Source: Tritrichomonas musculus (Eukaryota > Parabasalia > Tritrichomonadida > Tritrichomonadidae). Taken from it: a stretch of DNA of 64,000 bases. The DNA lies in NCBI GenBank assembly GCA_039105265.1, contig JAPFFF010000007.1, forward strand, positions 682,001-746,000, read 5' to 3'. The notes under the pieces were generated by a model. That model saw only the letters and a list, made by a program, of their open reading frames with translations, was not told where the DNA came from and did no database searches. Shown piece by piece: positions 41,721-51,687 of this stretch (positions within the stretch are counted from its first letter, which is position 1; each line of letters starts with the position of its first letter). A program made the translations under genes and the position numbers.

Positions 41721-43286
41721 ATGATTGATGAAAAAATGGGATTGAAGGACGAGCAGCCATCTTCAAATTTTCATTCATTTACCATTCCTCTTATTTCAAA
41801 TGAAGAGAAATTTTCAAAGCTGATGAAAAATTTCTCAGAAGCTTTTGATTGGATTGAAGTTAATTCATCATCTAATTCTTTATTTTCAAATATTCAATAT
41901 TTCAATGATTTTCTTGAAGAAATAAATAATGCGCAGAACAAAATTAACAAGCTTCAAACATTAATTGAAAATCAAACAGTAGAGATAGCATCCATATTTT
42001 TAAATGTTCAAAAGAGTTTAATATATGAGCCCATTTTAACTAATCTCCTTGCAATTAAGAAAAAAAATGTTTCCTTTATTGAAATAGAGCTTCAGAAATA
42101 CCAAAGCAAAATAAATGCAATGAATATTGAATGCAACATATCTACTGATAAATTGAAAAGACTCAAAGATGAAATTAAATTAATAAAATCTGATGCAATT
42201 TTTTCAATTCATGAAGAATTAATGAAAACAAATGACAATTCAATTGATAGAGCACATCAACTAGTTTTATACCAAAATGAAATAAACAAAAATGAAAATC
42301 AAATATCAATTTTTAATCCTTTAGTGACCCAAAAAAATGAAAATTTAAAATCAATCTTTGTTAATCAATCATTATTAAGATCAAAATTGGCCACAATTAA
42401 CTCTCAGATAAATGTTATATCTACAGATTGTGCTTCCCTATCAATAGATATTGAGAACAACACAAAAAAGATAAATCAGAGTAAAACAAATATTAATCAG
42501 AAAAAGCTTGAGCTTTCAACAATTGAAAATGAGACTTTATCTCAAATTGAAAAAATCAATCAGATTAGAAACCAAATATCTGAAAAAAAAGACGAAATTC
42601 GAATATGTAAAGAAAGTATTGAAATAATTTATAAAAAAATTAATGAGATTAAGTCAAATATTAATAAAATATCAAGTTTTAATGATGATGAAAATGATGA
42701 TACATTCATAAATACAAACATAACTCAACTACAAAATGAGATAATGAAATTAAAAAATTGCAATGAACAATTACTATCTGATAAAGAAAGTCTTGATAAA
42801 AGAAACAAACAACTTGAAAATATTATTGAGAAAAAATCATTAATGATCCAAAATGATAAAGAAAAAATTGACAAAAAACAATCAAAGTATAATGATTTGC
42901 AAGAACTCTTTAAATTACGAAAAATTATGCTTATTACAGCTTTTGACGACATAAATCATAAATATGACAAACTTTTCTGCAAAATTCATCAACTTGAAAA
43001 ACAATTAAAACCTGCAAACATTTCACCTATTTATTGTATTAACTCGGAAATCTCATATAGTGACGAATTTAAGTCATACATACAAAATAAATCAAATGAT
43101 AAAGTAGTTAAGCATTTTCACAATTCCCCTAATTTTGCAAAATTGAATGAAAATAATATGCATTCCATTCATTCATTTTCACAAACTCCTCAAACACAGA
43201 AATTCTCAAAATTATTTCCTGCATCCAATTCTCAAAATAAAGAGGTATTGCATTTTAAGAATCGTCATAATGCAAAAAAACACTAA
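41721..43286 (+). CDS. Coiled-coil protein, function unknown
   Basis: 521 residues from the first in-frame ATG at 41721 (the open frame begins upstream at a TTG). A Ser/Phe-rich N-terminus of about 50 residues precedes heptad-patterned Lys/Glu/Ile/Asn-rich coiled coil from about 70 to 430, with a short break near 325 (SFNDDENDD). A basic, Ser/Asn-rich tail follows, ending KNRHNAKKH. Such architecture is found in cytoskeletal, centrosomal and SMC-like proteins; no family signature is visible. TAA lies in TAAAA. Transcribed away from the nucleoplasmin-like gene with the small mariner-type element between them. Confidence 0.75.
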   Translation: MIDEKMGLKDEQPSSNFHSFTIPLISNEEKFSKLMKNFSEAFDWIEVNSSSNSLFSNIQYFNDFLEEINNAQNKINKLQTLIENQTVEIASIFLNVQKSLIYEPILTNLLAIKKKNVSFIEIELQKYQSKINAMNIECNISTDKLKRLKDEIKLIKSDAIFSIHEELMKTNDNSIDRAHQLVLYQNEINKNENQISIFNPLVTQKNENLKSIFVNQSLLRSKLATINSQINVISTDCASLSIDIENNTKKINQSKTNINQKKLELSTIENETLSQIEKINQIRNQISEKKDEIRICKESIEIIYKKINEIKSNINKISSFNDDENDDTFINTNITQLQNEIMKLKNCNEQLLSDKESLDKRNKQLENIIEKKSLMIQNDKEKIDKKQSKYNDLQELFKLRKIMLITAFDDINHKYDKLFCKIHQLEKQLKPANISPIYCINSEISYSDEFKSYIQNKSNDKVVKHFHNSPNFAKLNENNMHSIHSFSQTPQTQKFSKLFPASNSQNKEVLHFKNRHNAKKH

Positions 43287-44337
43287 AATTTTAAACAAAT
43301 ACCATATCTAAAGTTTCAAAAAAAAATTATTTTTACTTACTTTTTGTATTTTATTTTAATTTAATATGCCATTTGCAAAAGAATATTGTTCATTAGAAAG
43401 TGAAATTAGGAACTTCACCTTTGCAAAGGTATGATTTCGAATCTTGCAAATATGTGTCAAATTGAACTTTTTCAAATTTTTGAAAGAAAAATTTTTGAAA
43501 GAAAAATGGTATTTTGATCATTTCATTTCGAACAACTGGCTAAATAAATCTATTTATTTGAAAAGATACATTTTTCAGACTGACAGTAATATTACTGCCT
43601 ATTTATTTTGACGAAAAAATATAAAACAGTGGCCAATAATATTTTCATGACAAATTTCAAAGAGAGATATTCTATTTTCAAAGCATTGTGCTTTATTATT
43701 TCTAACAATTTCTTAATATATAAATATATTTAACTACAAAATACATATATTTTTTTTAAGAATAAAAAATGCCATTCATTAAAATTCTGAAGTTTAAGGG
43801 CATAGTTGGTTCTCGAACTTTTTCAATGATTAAACTATTCAAAAATTAGAAAAGCCAACTATGCCCTTAAATAAAATCAATTTGAAACAACTACGTTACA
43901 TTCAAAATACATTTGAAACAACTACGTAAATTTTGAGAAAAAATTTCTTTTTGTTAAATGCATGTTTCACTCAATACTCACGATTTTGCTAAATGCATAT
44001 TCAGCTTAAGAGAAATTGTACTCGACATTAAATCGGTAATTGCAATTCTTCTTTAGTTGACCCCATCATATGAATTTCCTGAAGAAATTTATGAGCAATC
44101 GTACACTAACTGCGTCTCGAAGATGATGCTAGAGCAAGAAGCCTTTTGCATTTTATTTATTCTACTTTTTTTTTTTTTTTGATTTAAAGCTTTTTTTTTT
44201 TATGTTTTATAAATCACTTGCAAAAGTAATTCACATCTTTATTTGATCTCAGCTAACATAAATAAATACAAAAAAAAAAAAAAAAAAAAAAACTTAAGAA
44301 ATATGGAATGATATAAAATTATTATAAGAAAAATGTT
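43287..44337. other. Convergent intergenic region with short coding-like fragments and homopolymers
   Basis: Lies between the convergent coiled-coil and Rpt3 genes. A 22-codon frame starts at ATG 43366 (MPFAKEYCSLESEIRNFTFA) and another coding-like stretch reads LTPSYEFPEEIYEQSYTNCV near 44058-44117; neither is recognised. A direct repeat TTTGAAACAACTACGT occurs twice (about 43882 and 43912). Long T-runs lie at 44168-44201 and a 23-base A-run at 44270-44292. Confidence 0.4.
43798..43866. mobile_element. 69-bp hairpin element bounded by TTAA
   Basis: GGGCATAGTTGG (43798-43809) and CCAACTATGCCC (43855-43866) are perfect inverted repeats, and each is bordered outside by TTAA (43794-43797, 43867-43870). 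The ends plus TTAA recall piggyBac-type target duplication, but TTAA is palindromic and common in this DNA. It could instead be a plain hairpin, such as a 3'-end signal. Spacer of 45 bases, no ORF. Confidence 0.5.
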
Positions 44338-45516
44338 TTAGAGGTAGTTTGACATAACTGGATCAGGTTTGTGAACAATTTTTTCATATGCAATTTCAAA
44401 GTCCTTTGGAAGAATAATATATCTATTTTTTCTTACTGCTTGCATACCAGCTTCCATACAAATAGCCGCTATTTCTGCACCTGAAATTTTATCTGGTCTT
44501 GACACATAATCTTCAAGATCGACATCAGGTGAGAGGCTCATCTTCTTTGTGATAACTTGTAAAATAAGTCTCTTTTGCCTTCTGTCTGGAAGTGGAAACT
44601 CTATTTTCCTATCTAATCTTCCTGGTCTGAGAATAGCAGGATCAAGAGTTTCTGGTCTGTTTGTTGCCATAATAACTTTAACACTTGAATTTTGATCAAA
44701 ACCATCCATTTGGGTTAAAAGTTCCATAAGAACTCTCTGAATTTCACGGTCTGATCCGTGCTCTGCATCGAAACGCTTCTGAGCAATACTATCGATTTCA
44801 TCAATGAAAATAATAGCTGGGGAGTGTTCACGAGCCAAAGCAAAAGTATCTCTAACCATTTTAGGTCCATCACCCAAATATTTCTGAACAAATTCAGGTG
44901 CTGTAACTGAAATGAAAGAAGCTTTCGTATGATGTGCAACAGCTCTTGCAAGCATGGTCTTTCCTGTACCTGGTGGACCATAAAGAAGAACACCACGAGG
45001 TGGGTCAATACCAATTTGCTTGTAGAGATCAGCATGAGTAATTGGAAGTTCAACAGCTTCTTTTAATTCTTGTTTTTGTGTATCAAGACCTCCAATATCT
45101 GCATAGCAGGTATCAGGCTTATCAACGAGAATCTGGACAGATGTAGTTCCTTCTGGTGGAAGAACATCAACGATTGATTTTGCATGAAAGTGAAGTGCAA
45201 CAGTTGTATTTGGTTTGAGATTTTTACGATCAATTGTTCTCATAACACGAACTAATGTGTCACCTTCGATGAAAGCGTAATTTGAATCAATCATCTCGAC
45301 GAAGTTTCCAACTCGAAGTGGGACACTTTGGATTGTAGAGAGTTCATCTTGCGCGCGGATTAATTCACGATGAAGGAAGCGAATTTCTTCAGTTAAAAAT
45401 GATTCTTTAATGTCAATGAGGGTGAGTTCATCTTCAGTCTCTTTCATGGTCTCGTAAAGTCCTAAGGCGCCTTCTAATTTTTCTTCATTAGTAGTTGTAG
45501 TAACGGTATCAGTCAT
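44338..45516 (-). CDS. 26S proteasome regulatory ATPase subunit Rpt3 (PSMC4)
   Basis: An AAA+ ATPase of the proteasome base that unfolds and feeds substrates. The 392-residue product has an N-terminal coiled coil (about 20-62), an OB domain, and the AAA+ module. The module carries Walker A GPPGTGKT (180-187), Walker B IIFIDEID (235-242), second-region-of-homology arginines ([19 protein letters not shown]) and sensor text [49 protein letters not shown] and [17 protein letters not shown] single out Rpt3 among the six subunits. The C-terminus ends SNYL: the tyrosine of the HbYX motif is kept, but Asn replaces the hydrophobic residue. Stop in TAAA. Confidence 0.95.
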   Translation of the reverse strand: MTDTVTTTTNEEKLEGALGLYETMKETEDELTLIDIKESFLTEEIRFLHRELIRAQDELSTIQSVPLRVGNFVEMIDSNYAFIEGDTLVRVMRTIDRKNLKPNTTVALHFHAKSIVDVLPPEGTTSVQILVDKPDTCYADIGGLDTQKQELKEAVELPITHADLYKQIGIDPPRGVLLYGPPGTGKTMLARAVAHHTKASFISVTAPEFVQKYLGDGPKMVRDTFALAREHSPAIIFIDEIDSIAQKRFDAEHGSDREIQRVLMELLTQMDGFDQNSSVKVIMATNRPETLDPAILRPGRLDRKIEFPLPDRRQKRLILQVITKKMSLSPDVDLEDYVSRPDKISGAEIAAICMEAGMQAVRKNRYIILPKDFEIAYEKIVHKPDPVMSNYL

Positions 45517-45809
45517 TTTACTTTGATTTTTATAATTATTTCTTTATAGTTGGTCAGAATTCTTTGGCAGTTTTGCCATGATTAAAAATTCACAAAAAGT
45601 TCATTTTTATTTTTTATATAAAAAATATCTCCCATATTAATAATTATTTATAATTAAACGTTGGTTTTACTCAAGAAAATCCTCTCCTCTATTTATTTAA
45701 CGATTATTTCTTATTCAATTTTAGATTTTATTTTTCAATTTGAAAATTTCAAAGATAATATGAATTGTGATATAAAATCCATTTTAATTATATAACATCC
45801 CAATTTGAA
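45517..45809. promoter_or_regulatory. Divergent promoter region of Rpt3 and a small unknown gene
   Basis: A 293-bp AT-rich spacer between two divergent start codons, so promoters for both must lie within it. No specific element is convincing. Confidence 0.35.
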
Positions 45810-46166
45810 ATGGCATTCAATGTAAAAACAATTCATTCAGACTCTCGCCATTATTTAATTAATGTTGAAGTAAATGATCAGAATATTTTATTATCATCTA
45901 ATCATGTAGCGCAAATTATTCATTACAATTACGAAAAATTTTTTGGAAAAATTGAACATGACAAACTAAAAATTGAAATAAATGAACAGGGATCAAATAA
46001 ATTCATTGTTTCTACCAGTTCAGAAACTGCAATTTCCTTAAGGACTGCAATTTTACTACCACCTCCTAGTTCATCAAATATTAGAAATCTTCATGTTATT
46101 TCTGAATCATCATTTATACAACCATTAATACATGATAGCCGAATGTTTTTCCCTCCTTTGATTTAA
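45810..46166 (+). CDS. Small hypothetical protein (118 aa)
   Basis: Clean ATG, TAA stop and coding-like composition. The chain looks beta-rich (YLINVEVNDQNILLSSNHV, then DKLKIEINEQGSNKFIVST) with a Pro-rich PPPSSS turn and a hydrophobic end, FFPPLI. No family recognised. It could be a small compact beta-protein; no signal peptide. Confidence 0.55.
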   Translation: MAFNVKTIHSDSRHYLINVEVNDQNILLSSNHVAQIIHYNYEKFFGKIEHDKLKIEINEQGSNKFIVSTSSETAISLRTAILLPPPSSSNIRNLHVISESSFIQPLIHDSRMFFPPLI

Positions 46167-46360
46167 TACTGCTTTTTTTCTTTTTTTGATCTTTTTATTT
46201 TGTATTTTGTTCTAGACTTTTCCTCATATCCATTTCAATTATGATATTTAAATAATAAGTCAGTTGGTGTAAATCAAAATAAATTTAATTTAATAATGTT
46301 AGAAATTTATATCCATTATTTTATTTTAGAGTTATAATAAAGATTTTTAAAAATCGAAAG

Positions 46361-46425
46361 ATTTATTTTATTGTTTATTTTATTGTTTATTTTATTGTTT
46401 ATTTTATTGTTTATTTTATTGTTTT
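46361..46425. repeat. 12-bp tandem repeat, about five copies
   Basis: TTTATTTTATTG repeated about 5.3 times without visible mismatch, 40 bp upstream of the Hsp70-like start. A simple satellite that may be length-variable. Confidence 0.9.
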
Positions 46426-46464
46426 ACTATAAGTTACAACAATGTATATTTTTAGTCTTTTGTT

Positions 46465-49065
46465 ATGCAACTTGAAATGTTTTTATCGTTTTGGTCAATT
46501 GTTTGGCCACATCAATATTTAATGATTTTAATATATTTCTGTCATTTTATATCAAGTTATGTTTTTGGAATAGATATAGGCACCGAATACACCAAAATAT
46601 CTGTTACAGATCCATCCAAAGGAATCCGTGCTGCAATTAATCAAAATTCACATAGATTAACGCCTTCATATTTTTCGATATGGGATTTCTTTAACTCATC
46701 AAATCCACTTCCAGAACATATAGATTCTGACAGATTAAATTCCTATCGATGGGAATTCCTAGAACCCGCCAAAGCACGCCATTTTCGATATCCTACTCAT
46801 TCAGTCAAAGGCCTTCGAAATCTTCTCAATTCAACGCACGGACTGACACGACGCGAGATCCTTGCGCTTCTTCTCAGAAGACTCATTACAACCATTGAAG
46901 AACAAAAGTTTGTCCCCTCCGAAACAGCCTTAGTTTTCGCAGTCGAGCCAACTTTACAACTGGAAGAAAGAGTCGCCATTGCCGAGACGTGCAAGATCGC
47001 CAATGTTACTTTGTTCGCCATAATAGAGAGTCCAGCGGCAGCAGCACGTCTTTACGCAATGGAGAAGCGATCATTTTTCAATTTTGGCCAAAAAGTTGTC
47101 ATGTTCATCGACATCGGCGCAACTCACACGTGGTGCTCGATCTATCGTTTCGAGCCGAACGGACAAAAGCCGATCGTTAACGAGCTTTCAGTGTCGTACA
47201 ACTCGAAGCTCGGTGGAGACATGATTGATGAAGTTTTCGCCGACTTTTTGGAGAAGAAATTCATCGAACAAAATCGCATTGAAAAAGTCGAAATTTTGAG
47301 TTTTGTCAAGTCAAAAAGAATGATTTTTATCGAGGAATCAATTCGTGCCAAAGAGATTCTTTCCCTCAACGATGTCGTCAACGCTCGCATTGATGACGTC
47401 TATGAGAATTATAGCTTGAACATCAACGTGACGCGAAATGAATTTGAAAGTCTCATTTCGTTCTTCACTTCATCACTGAAGGACATTTTCACTGAAACAT
47501 TGAACAAAGGAAAAGTGCAGAAAAACACGCTCGACTCGATTGAATTGCTGGGCGGTTGCACGCGAATTCCTCTGATTCAAAGTTTATTGAAAAATTTGAG
47601 CAGCATGAACAAATTGAATAGAACATTGAACGGCGATGAGGCAATCGCTATCGGCGCCGGTTATTTCGGCGCGGAAATGAAAGACGAGTTCAATTTTAAG
47701 CCTGTCAAAATATCGTCACACGTCCACACAAAAGTTTATTTGAAACATTTGAATAAAACCGTTCTCCTGTTCAATGAGTCTAACCGAAATACAGACAAGG
47801 TGAGGAAGTCGATAAGCACGAAGTCGCTCGATTCTTGCGTCGATTTTACAATTCTTGCAGGTGAAATACCAATGCTGAATTTTCACCTAAAACCGCCGCA
47901 AGATATAAACCTCACAAAAAATGAAAGCGTCATTATTACATTCGCCTTCAACAGGTTCAACGCGCCTTTCATTTACAACATCTCAATGAACACAGGACGA
48001 GTTATCAACGTCACTTTTAGTAAACCGTCGTGGATGCTGAATTCAACTCAAATGAAGGACTCGATCATGTTCGTCAGAAAGATGGAAGAGGAGGAGAACG
48101 ATAGGAGAAAAGTGTTCAAAATCAGGAATGATTATGAGAACTTCATCATTCAGATGCTGAAAAAGTTGGAAAAAGACGAAATATTCCAAAAAGTGACACC
48201 TGAAGAATTGCAAAATGAAATAAAAACCGCTTTCAAGGACCATGAAAAGTGGGTGAATTCAATGGAAACCGATCGAATTGAGGTTCACGATCTGGCGAAC
48301 AGATTCATCCAGTTGAGGGACATGACGAGGGATGCAGAAATCAGAGCTGAACTTTTTGTGAAGAGGAGGCCAGTGTACAGAAAATTAGGCAAAATTTTGA
48401 GAAAAGTTTATCATGCATTGACGGTTTCATGGCCAATTAAAAAGCCTTACCTGCCACAATATAAGCTCAATACCATCTGGAGACTCTACAATTCAACCAA
48501 AGAATGGTACGACGAGCGTCACGATTACGTGGATGAAGGCACTGATGCTTATGAGCTGAAAGTTTTGCCTCATGAAATAACGAACAAAATCACTGAATTA
48601 GAAAATTGGTTCAATGAGACGAAGAGGTTCAAGCCAATCATCAAGCCAAAATGGGAACAAAAGAAAAAGTCATCAGGTACTGGAAATTCAAAAACAGAAA
48701 AAATTGAATCGGCGGTTGCGGTTAGTTCTGAAAAAGTGGAAGAATCCAAAAGAGCTAGAATAAGTGCAAGCGATTTTGACGATGATGTAAATCAGAATGA
48801 TATAGATGATGAGGAAGAATATTATAATGGTGAAATTGAATCCGAGTCTGATGATGATGATAATAATAATAATAATGACGAAGATGAAGAACCAAAAGAA
48901 CCACAAATATACTCTGATAGGAAAATTGAACTTAATAATGATTTCATTGAACAAATGAATAAATTTAAAAATGAAAGAGAATTCAATGATTTTCTTGATC
49001 AGATGGGACAAGAACAAGAAAACCAAGATGATAATAGAAGAAACTTAAATTATAATGACTTATAA
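46465..49065 (+). CDS. Grp170/Lhs1-like ER Hsp70
   Basis: 866 residues. A hydrophobic N-terminus fits a signal peptide; ATGs at 46465, 46477 and 46522 are all possible, and Met20 would give the most usual signal. The ATPase domain keeps FGIDIGTEYTKISV (phosphate 1), MFIDIGATHTWCSIY (phosphate 2) and LLGGCTRIPLIQSLL then DEAIAIGAGY (adenosine site). A short beta domain, a long acidic/Asn-rich loop and an extended helical C-terminus follow, as in the Hsp110/Grp170 group. These act as nucleotide-exchange factors and holdases for BiP in the ER. The end (NYNDL) is not a clear KDEL-type signal. The middle (about 46740-48700) is clearly GC-richer than both ends. Confidence 0.82.
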   Translation: MQLEMFLSFWSIVWPHQYLMILIYFCHFISSYVFGIDIGTEYTKISVTDPSKGIRAAINQNSHRLTPSYFSIWDFFNSSNPLPEHIDSDRLNSYRWEFLEPAKARHFRYPTHSVKGLRNLLNSTHGLTRREILALLLRRLITTIEEQKFVPSETALVFAVEPTLQLEERVAIAETCKIANVTLFAIIESPAAAARLYAMEKRSFFNFGQKVVMFIDIGATHTWCSIYRFEPNGQKPIVNELSVSYNSKLGGDMIDEVFADFLEKKFIEQNRIEKVEILSFVKSKRMIFIEESIRAKEILSLNDVVNARIDDVYENYSLNINVTRNEFESLISFFTSSLKDIFTETLNKGKVQKNTLDSIELLGGCTRIPLIQSLLKNLSSMNKLNRTLNGDEAIAIGAGYFGAEMKDEFNFKPVKISSHVHTKVYLKHLNKTVLLFNESNRNTDKVRKSISTKSLDSCVDFTILAGEIPMLNFHLKPPQDINLTKNESVIITFAFNRFNAPFIYNISMNTGRVINVTFSKPSWMLNSTQMKDSIMFVRKMEEEENDRRKVFKIRNDYENFIIQMLKKLEKDEIFQKVTPEELQNEIKTAFKDHEKWVNSMETDRIEVHDLANRFIQLRDMTRDAEIRAELFVKRRPVYRKLGKILRKVYHALTVSWPIKKPYLPQYKLNTIWRLYNSTKEWYDERHDYVDEGTDAYELKVLPHEITNKITELENWFNETKRFKPIIKPKWEQKKKSSGTGNSKTEKIESAVAVSSEKVEESKRARISASDFDDDVNQNDIDDEEEYYNGEIESESDDDDNNNNNDEDEEPKEPQIYSDRKIELNNDFIEQMNKFKNEREFNDFLDQMGQEQENQDDNRRNLNYNDL

Positions 49066-49419
49066 AAAATATTATTAAAATTGTTTTAAAAAACACATGA
49101 ACAAAAAAAAATTTAATTCTCGTTCGGCCACTTTTTGAAGGCCTATAAATATTAAAATAAATGAGTGATTTTGTAAGATGCATCTATCAAACACTTGATT
49201 CTTTAACAATTTCAATTCAGTAAGTACGCTATTTATTAAGAACTTCATTTCAAATGCCTATATTCAATTTTTTTCTCAAATTTTTAATTTTTCAATGATA
49301 TAAAAACAACGATTAAACTTTTTAAATAGAAAAATTACAGAATTTTTTTTTGAATTAATATCGTTTCAAAAACTTTATTAAAAGACTAAATTCCCAAATA
49401 TTTTTTTTTTTTTTTTTTT
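49066..49419. other. Convergent 3' region with poly-T tract
   Basis: Lies between the Hsp70-like and UGPase stop codons. It holds an ACTTTTTGA motif at 49130-49138 and ends in an uninterrupted T-run (49401-49421) touching the UGPase stop. No gene seen. Confidence 0.4.
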
Positions 49420-50844
49420 TTAAAGTTTGTCTTTTGAAGCAATAACGACATCCTTGTATTTCTTGCCATCTGGAACAACCCATTTTTCACCTTCTGGGCA
49501 CTTGAATTCGACATCTCCTTCTAATGTGATATTCTTTCCGAATGTAACATCTCCATCAACGACGAGTTTGTTCAAGTGAACGATGCTTGGTGGGCTTGGA
49601 ACTCTTTGTTCGAAATCTTGAACCTTTGTGAAGAATGAGCTGAGTTTCAATGAAGGAAGGACAGTGTTTCCTCTTTCTGGGTTGATTAAGAATTCAGCTC
49701 CTTCTCTCCTGTAGAGATCGGATCTCATCAAAAGAAGTTCGTTGCAAGATTTAACTGGTAAGAAACGCCTTCTTGGAACCTTGACGGATATTGAATCAGG
49801 GAATGATTGAATAGCAGAGCCAGCAGCAGCTTCAAGTTGGAAGATGTTCTTTCCGTTGTAAACCTTTCTATTTTTGATAACATCAAGAACGAGTGTATCC
49901 TTGTCGAGAGCTTCCTTAAGCTTTGGAAGGTTGATCCACATGTTGTTTGAGTTGAAAATGTCGAAGATTTTGACATTGCAGAAGTCATCCATGTGACCCT
50001 TTGGAACTTGAGCAGTTTCAAGAAGCTTAACACGTCCCTTGTAAAGGATTGGCATGCCACCCTTCCAGTCATCTGGTGTCTTTGCAACTGTTTCTGCAGC
50101 GTATGAACGGTTTTCAGTTGAGACTTTGTTCAAGATCTTAAGATCAATGCGAGCACCTAAGTTATCGATGTTTGAGATGAACATGTATTTCTTTCCTTCT
50201 GCAAGGAATTTGTCAAGAAGACCACTGTCTCTTAAGCAATGGAAAACATCACCATGGCCAGGTGGGTTCCATTCACTAAGTGGAGCATCGGCGCTCTTTG
50301 GAACTGGTTCAAGTGTATCTTCATAGATTCTTGGGAATTTGTTTTGGTTGTAAGCAAGAACGCGAACACCTGAAGATTGAGCCTTTTCAATTGATGGTTT
50401 CATGAGTTCATCCGTGTAGAATGATTGCATCAAAACAAGAGGAACATCAACATGATATTTGTTGTTGAAATCTCTGATTTGTTCGATTGTAAGGTCAAAG
50501 AAGGTTTGTCCATTTTGGCAAACAATCAAAGACTTTGGAAATGTGCATCCCATCGTTGTTCCGAGACCTCCGTTAAGCTTGCAGACAACAAGTTCTTTCA
50601 AGAGATCGGCTGGGTTGGTTGGCTCTGGAAGGTTTTCATATGGGAATTGTTCGTTGGCTGTAAGTGGTTTAACATAATCCCATGTGATTTCACTTTCTTG
50701 GGCAACTGATGGGGAAAATGCGGCACGGAACATGGAGATTAATTTATCTCGTGCACCTGGGGTAAGCTTGAGAGGTTCAATTTCCTTTTTGAATTTTTCA
50801 ATTGCTCCTTCTTCGTTAGTTTGAAGTAGTTCGCGAACTGACAT
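49420..50844 (-). CDS. UTP-glucose-1-phosphate uridylyltransferase (UGPase)
   Basis: Makes UDP-glucose from UTP and glucose-1-phosphate in the cytosol, feeding glycogen and glycan synthesis. The product has 474 residues, the eukaryotic UGPase length. The nucleotide-binding loop CKLNGGLGTTMGCTFPKSLI spans 88-107. The order continues with FLDLT-like FFDLTIEQI, a VLMQSFYTDE strand, a GHGDVFHCLRDSGLLD block and FISNIDNLGARIDL. The C-terminal left-handed beta-helix includes VDGDVTFGKNITLEGDVEFK. Clean ATG. The TAA stop is followed at once by about 20 genomic A residues in the sense strand. Codons are GC-richer than those of neighbours, consistent with high expression. Confidence 0.96.
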   Translation of the reverse strand: MSVRELLQTNEEGAIEKFKKEIEPLKLTPGARDKLISMFRAAFSPSVAQESEITWDYVKPLTANEQFPYENLPEPTNPADLLKELVVCKLNGGLGTTMGCTFPKSLIVCQNGQTFFDLTIEQIRDFNNKYHVDVPLVLMQSFYTDELMKPSIEKAQSSGVRVLAYNQNKFPRIYEDTLEPVPKSADAPLSEWNPPGHGDVFHCLRDSGLLDKFLAEGKKYMFISNIDNLGARIDLKILNKVSTENRSYAAETVAKTPDDWKGGMPILYKGRVKLLETAQVPKGHMDDFCNVKIFDIFNSNNMWINLPKLKEALDKDTLVLDVIKNRKVYNGKNIFQLEAAAGSAIQSFPDSISVKVPRRRFLPVKSCNELLLMRSDLYRREGAEFLINPERGNTVLPSLKLSSFFTKVQDFEQRVPSPPSIVHLNKLVVDGDVTFGKNITLEGDVEFKCPEGEKWVVPDGKKYKDVVIASKDKL

Positions 50845-51687
50845 TTAAAGTGAAGTGTAATTTTCTTATCAATTTTCTATTCAAAGACCAGATAATAAAG
50901 TTTCATCCACACTCTATTCTCAATTATGAAAAAGTTGGATTCAAGACGATAGATTATTTTTGTGAATATTTTGTTAAAATTTGTGAAAAAAATATTCAAA
51001 TTTATTCATTGATTATATAATTCTTCTCTCAAAATAGTTTTATCTTTTTATATTCATTCACTTAAGTACTTTCGAAATTTATAAAAAAAACTAGATGATG
51101 ATATGATCTTTTTTTTTGAATGGAATGGGATTGTAACTTTTTGAATTGATTTAATCCTTAATTTTTTTTTCCTGCAAAAATCCATTAGAACTTTTTGAAT
51201 ATATGTTTTATTCTATTAGGAAAGTTTACTTCATTTATAATTGTTTTTTTTGTAAAAAAATAATATCATTTTACAATGCAAATATTGAAATGTAGCATTT
51301 TATTTTTATAAAAAATATTTTTTACTTCCTTCATTAGTTTTTACAACATCCTCGCATTTTTTTTCATTTTTGCGTACTATAAATACAATAATACATCTTT
51401 GTATTTGATATTTATGCTATGCAGATATGAAGTTTTCTCAATATATAATGATTTTTAAAGATTAGCAATATAAGAATCTGCAAATATTAGAATTTTCAAA
51501 AATAAGTTACAAAAGTTCATTGGACAATATCATTTCTACTAATAATAAAGATCGTTTCAGATTTAAAATATTAATATTGAACCCAAATACCTTAATTGTT
51601 TAAATTTATCACTTTATTAGAAGAATACACCTATTATGAATTTTTATGCAATACTATTTTTTTTCCTTGATTCGTTTTTTTAAATAA
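50845..51687. other. AT-rich divergent spacer
   Basis: Between the UGPase and Sel1 protein starts. Upstream of UGPase in its sense strand, TTCACTTTAAATG resembles an initiator next to the start. ACTTTTTGA occurs at 51136-51144 and 51190-51198. No gene or RNA recognised. Confidence 0.4.

Noticed and set aside
43371-43449. tRNA-like feature: inverted ATTTGCAA/TTGCAAAT and a TTCGAAT loop
   Set aside because: No D-arm, anticodon loop of seven or paired T-stem can be drawn around it.
50932-50955. AAAAGTTGGATTCAAGACG resembling the mariner-type end at 41466
   Set aside because: Only partial similarity and no opposite end; not enough for a second copy.
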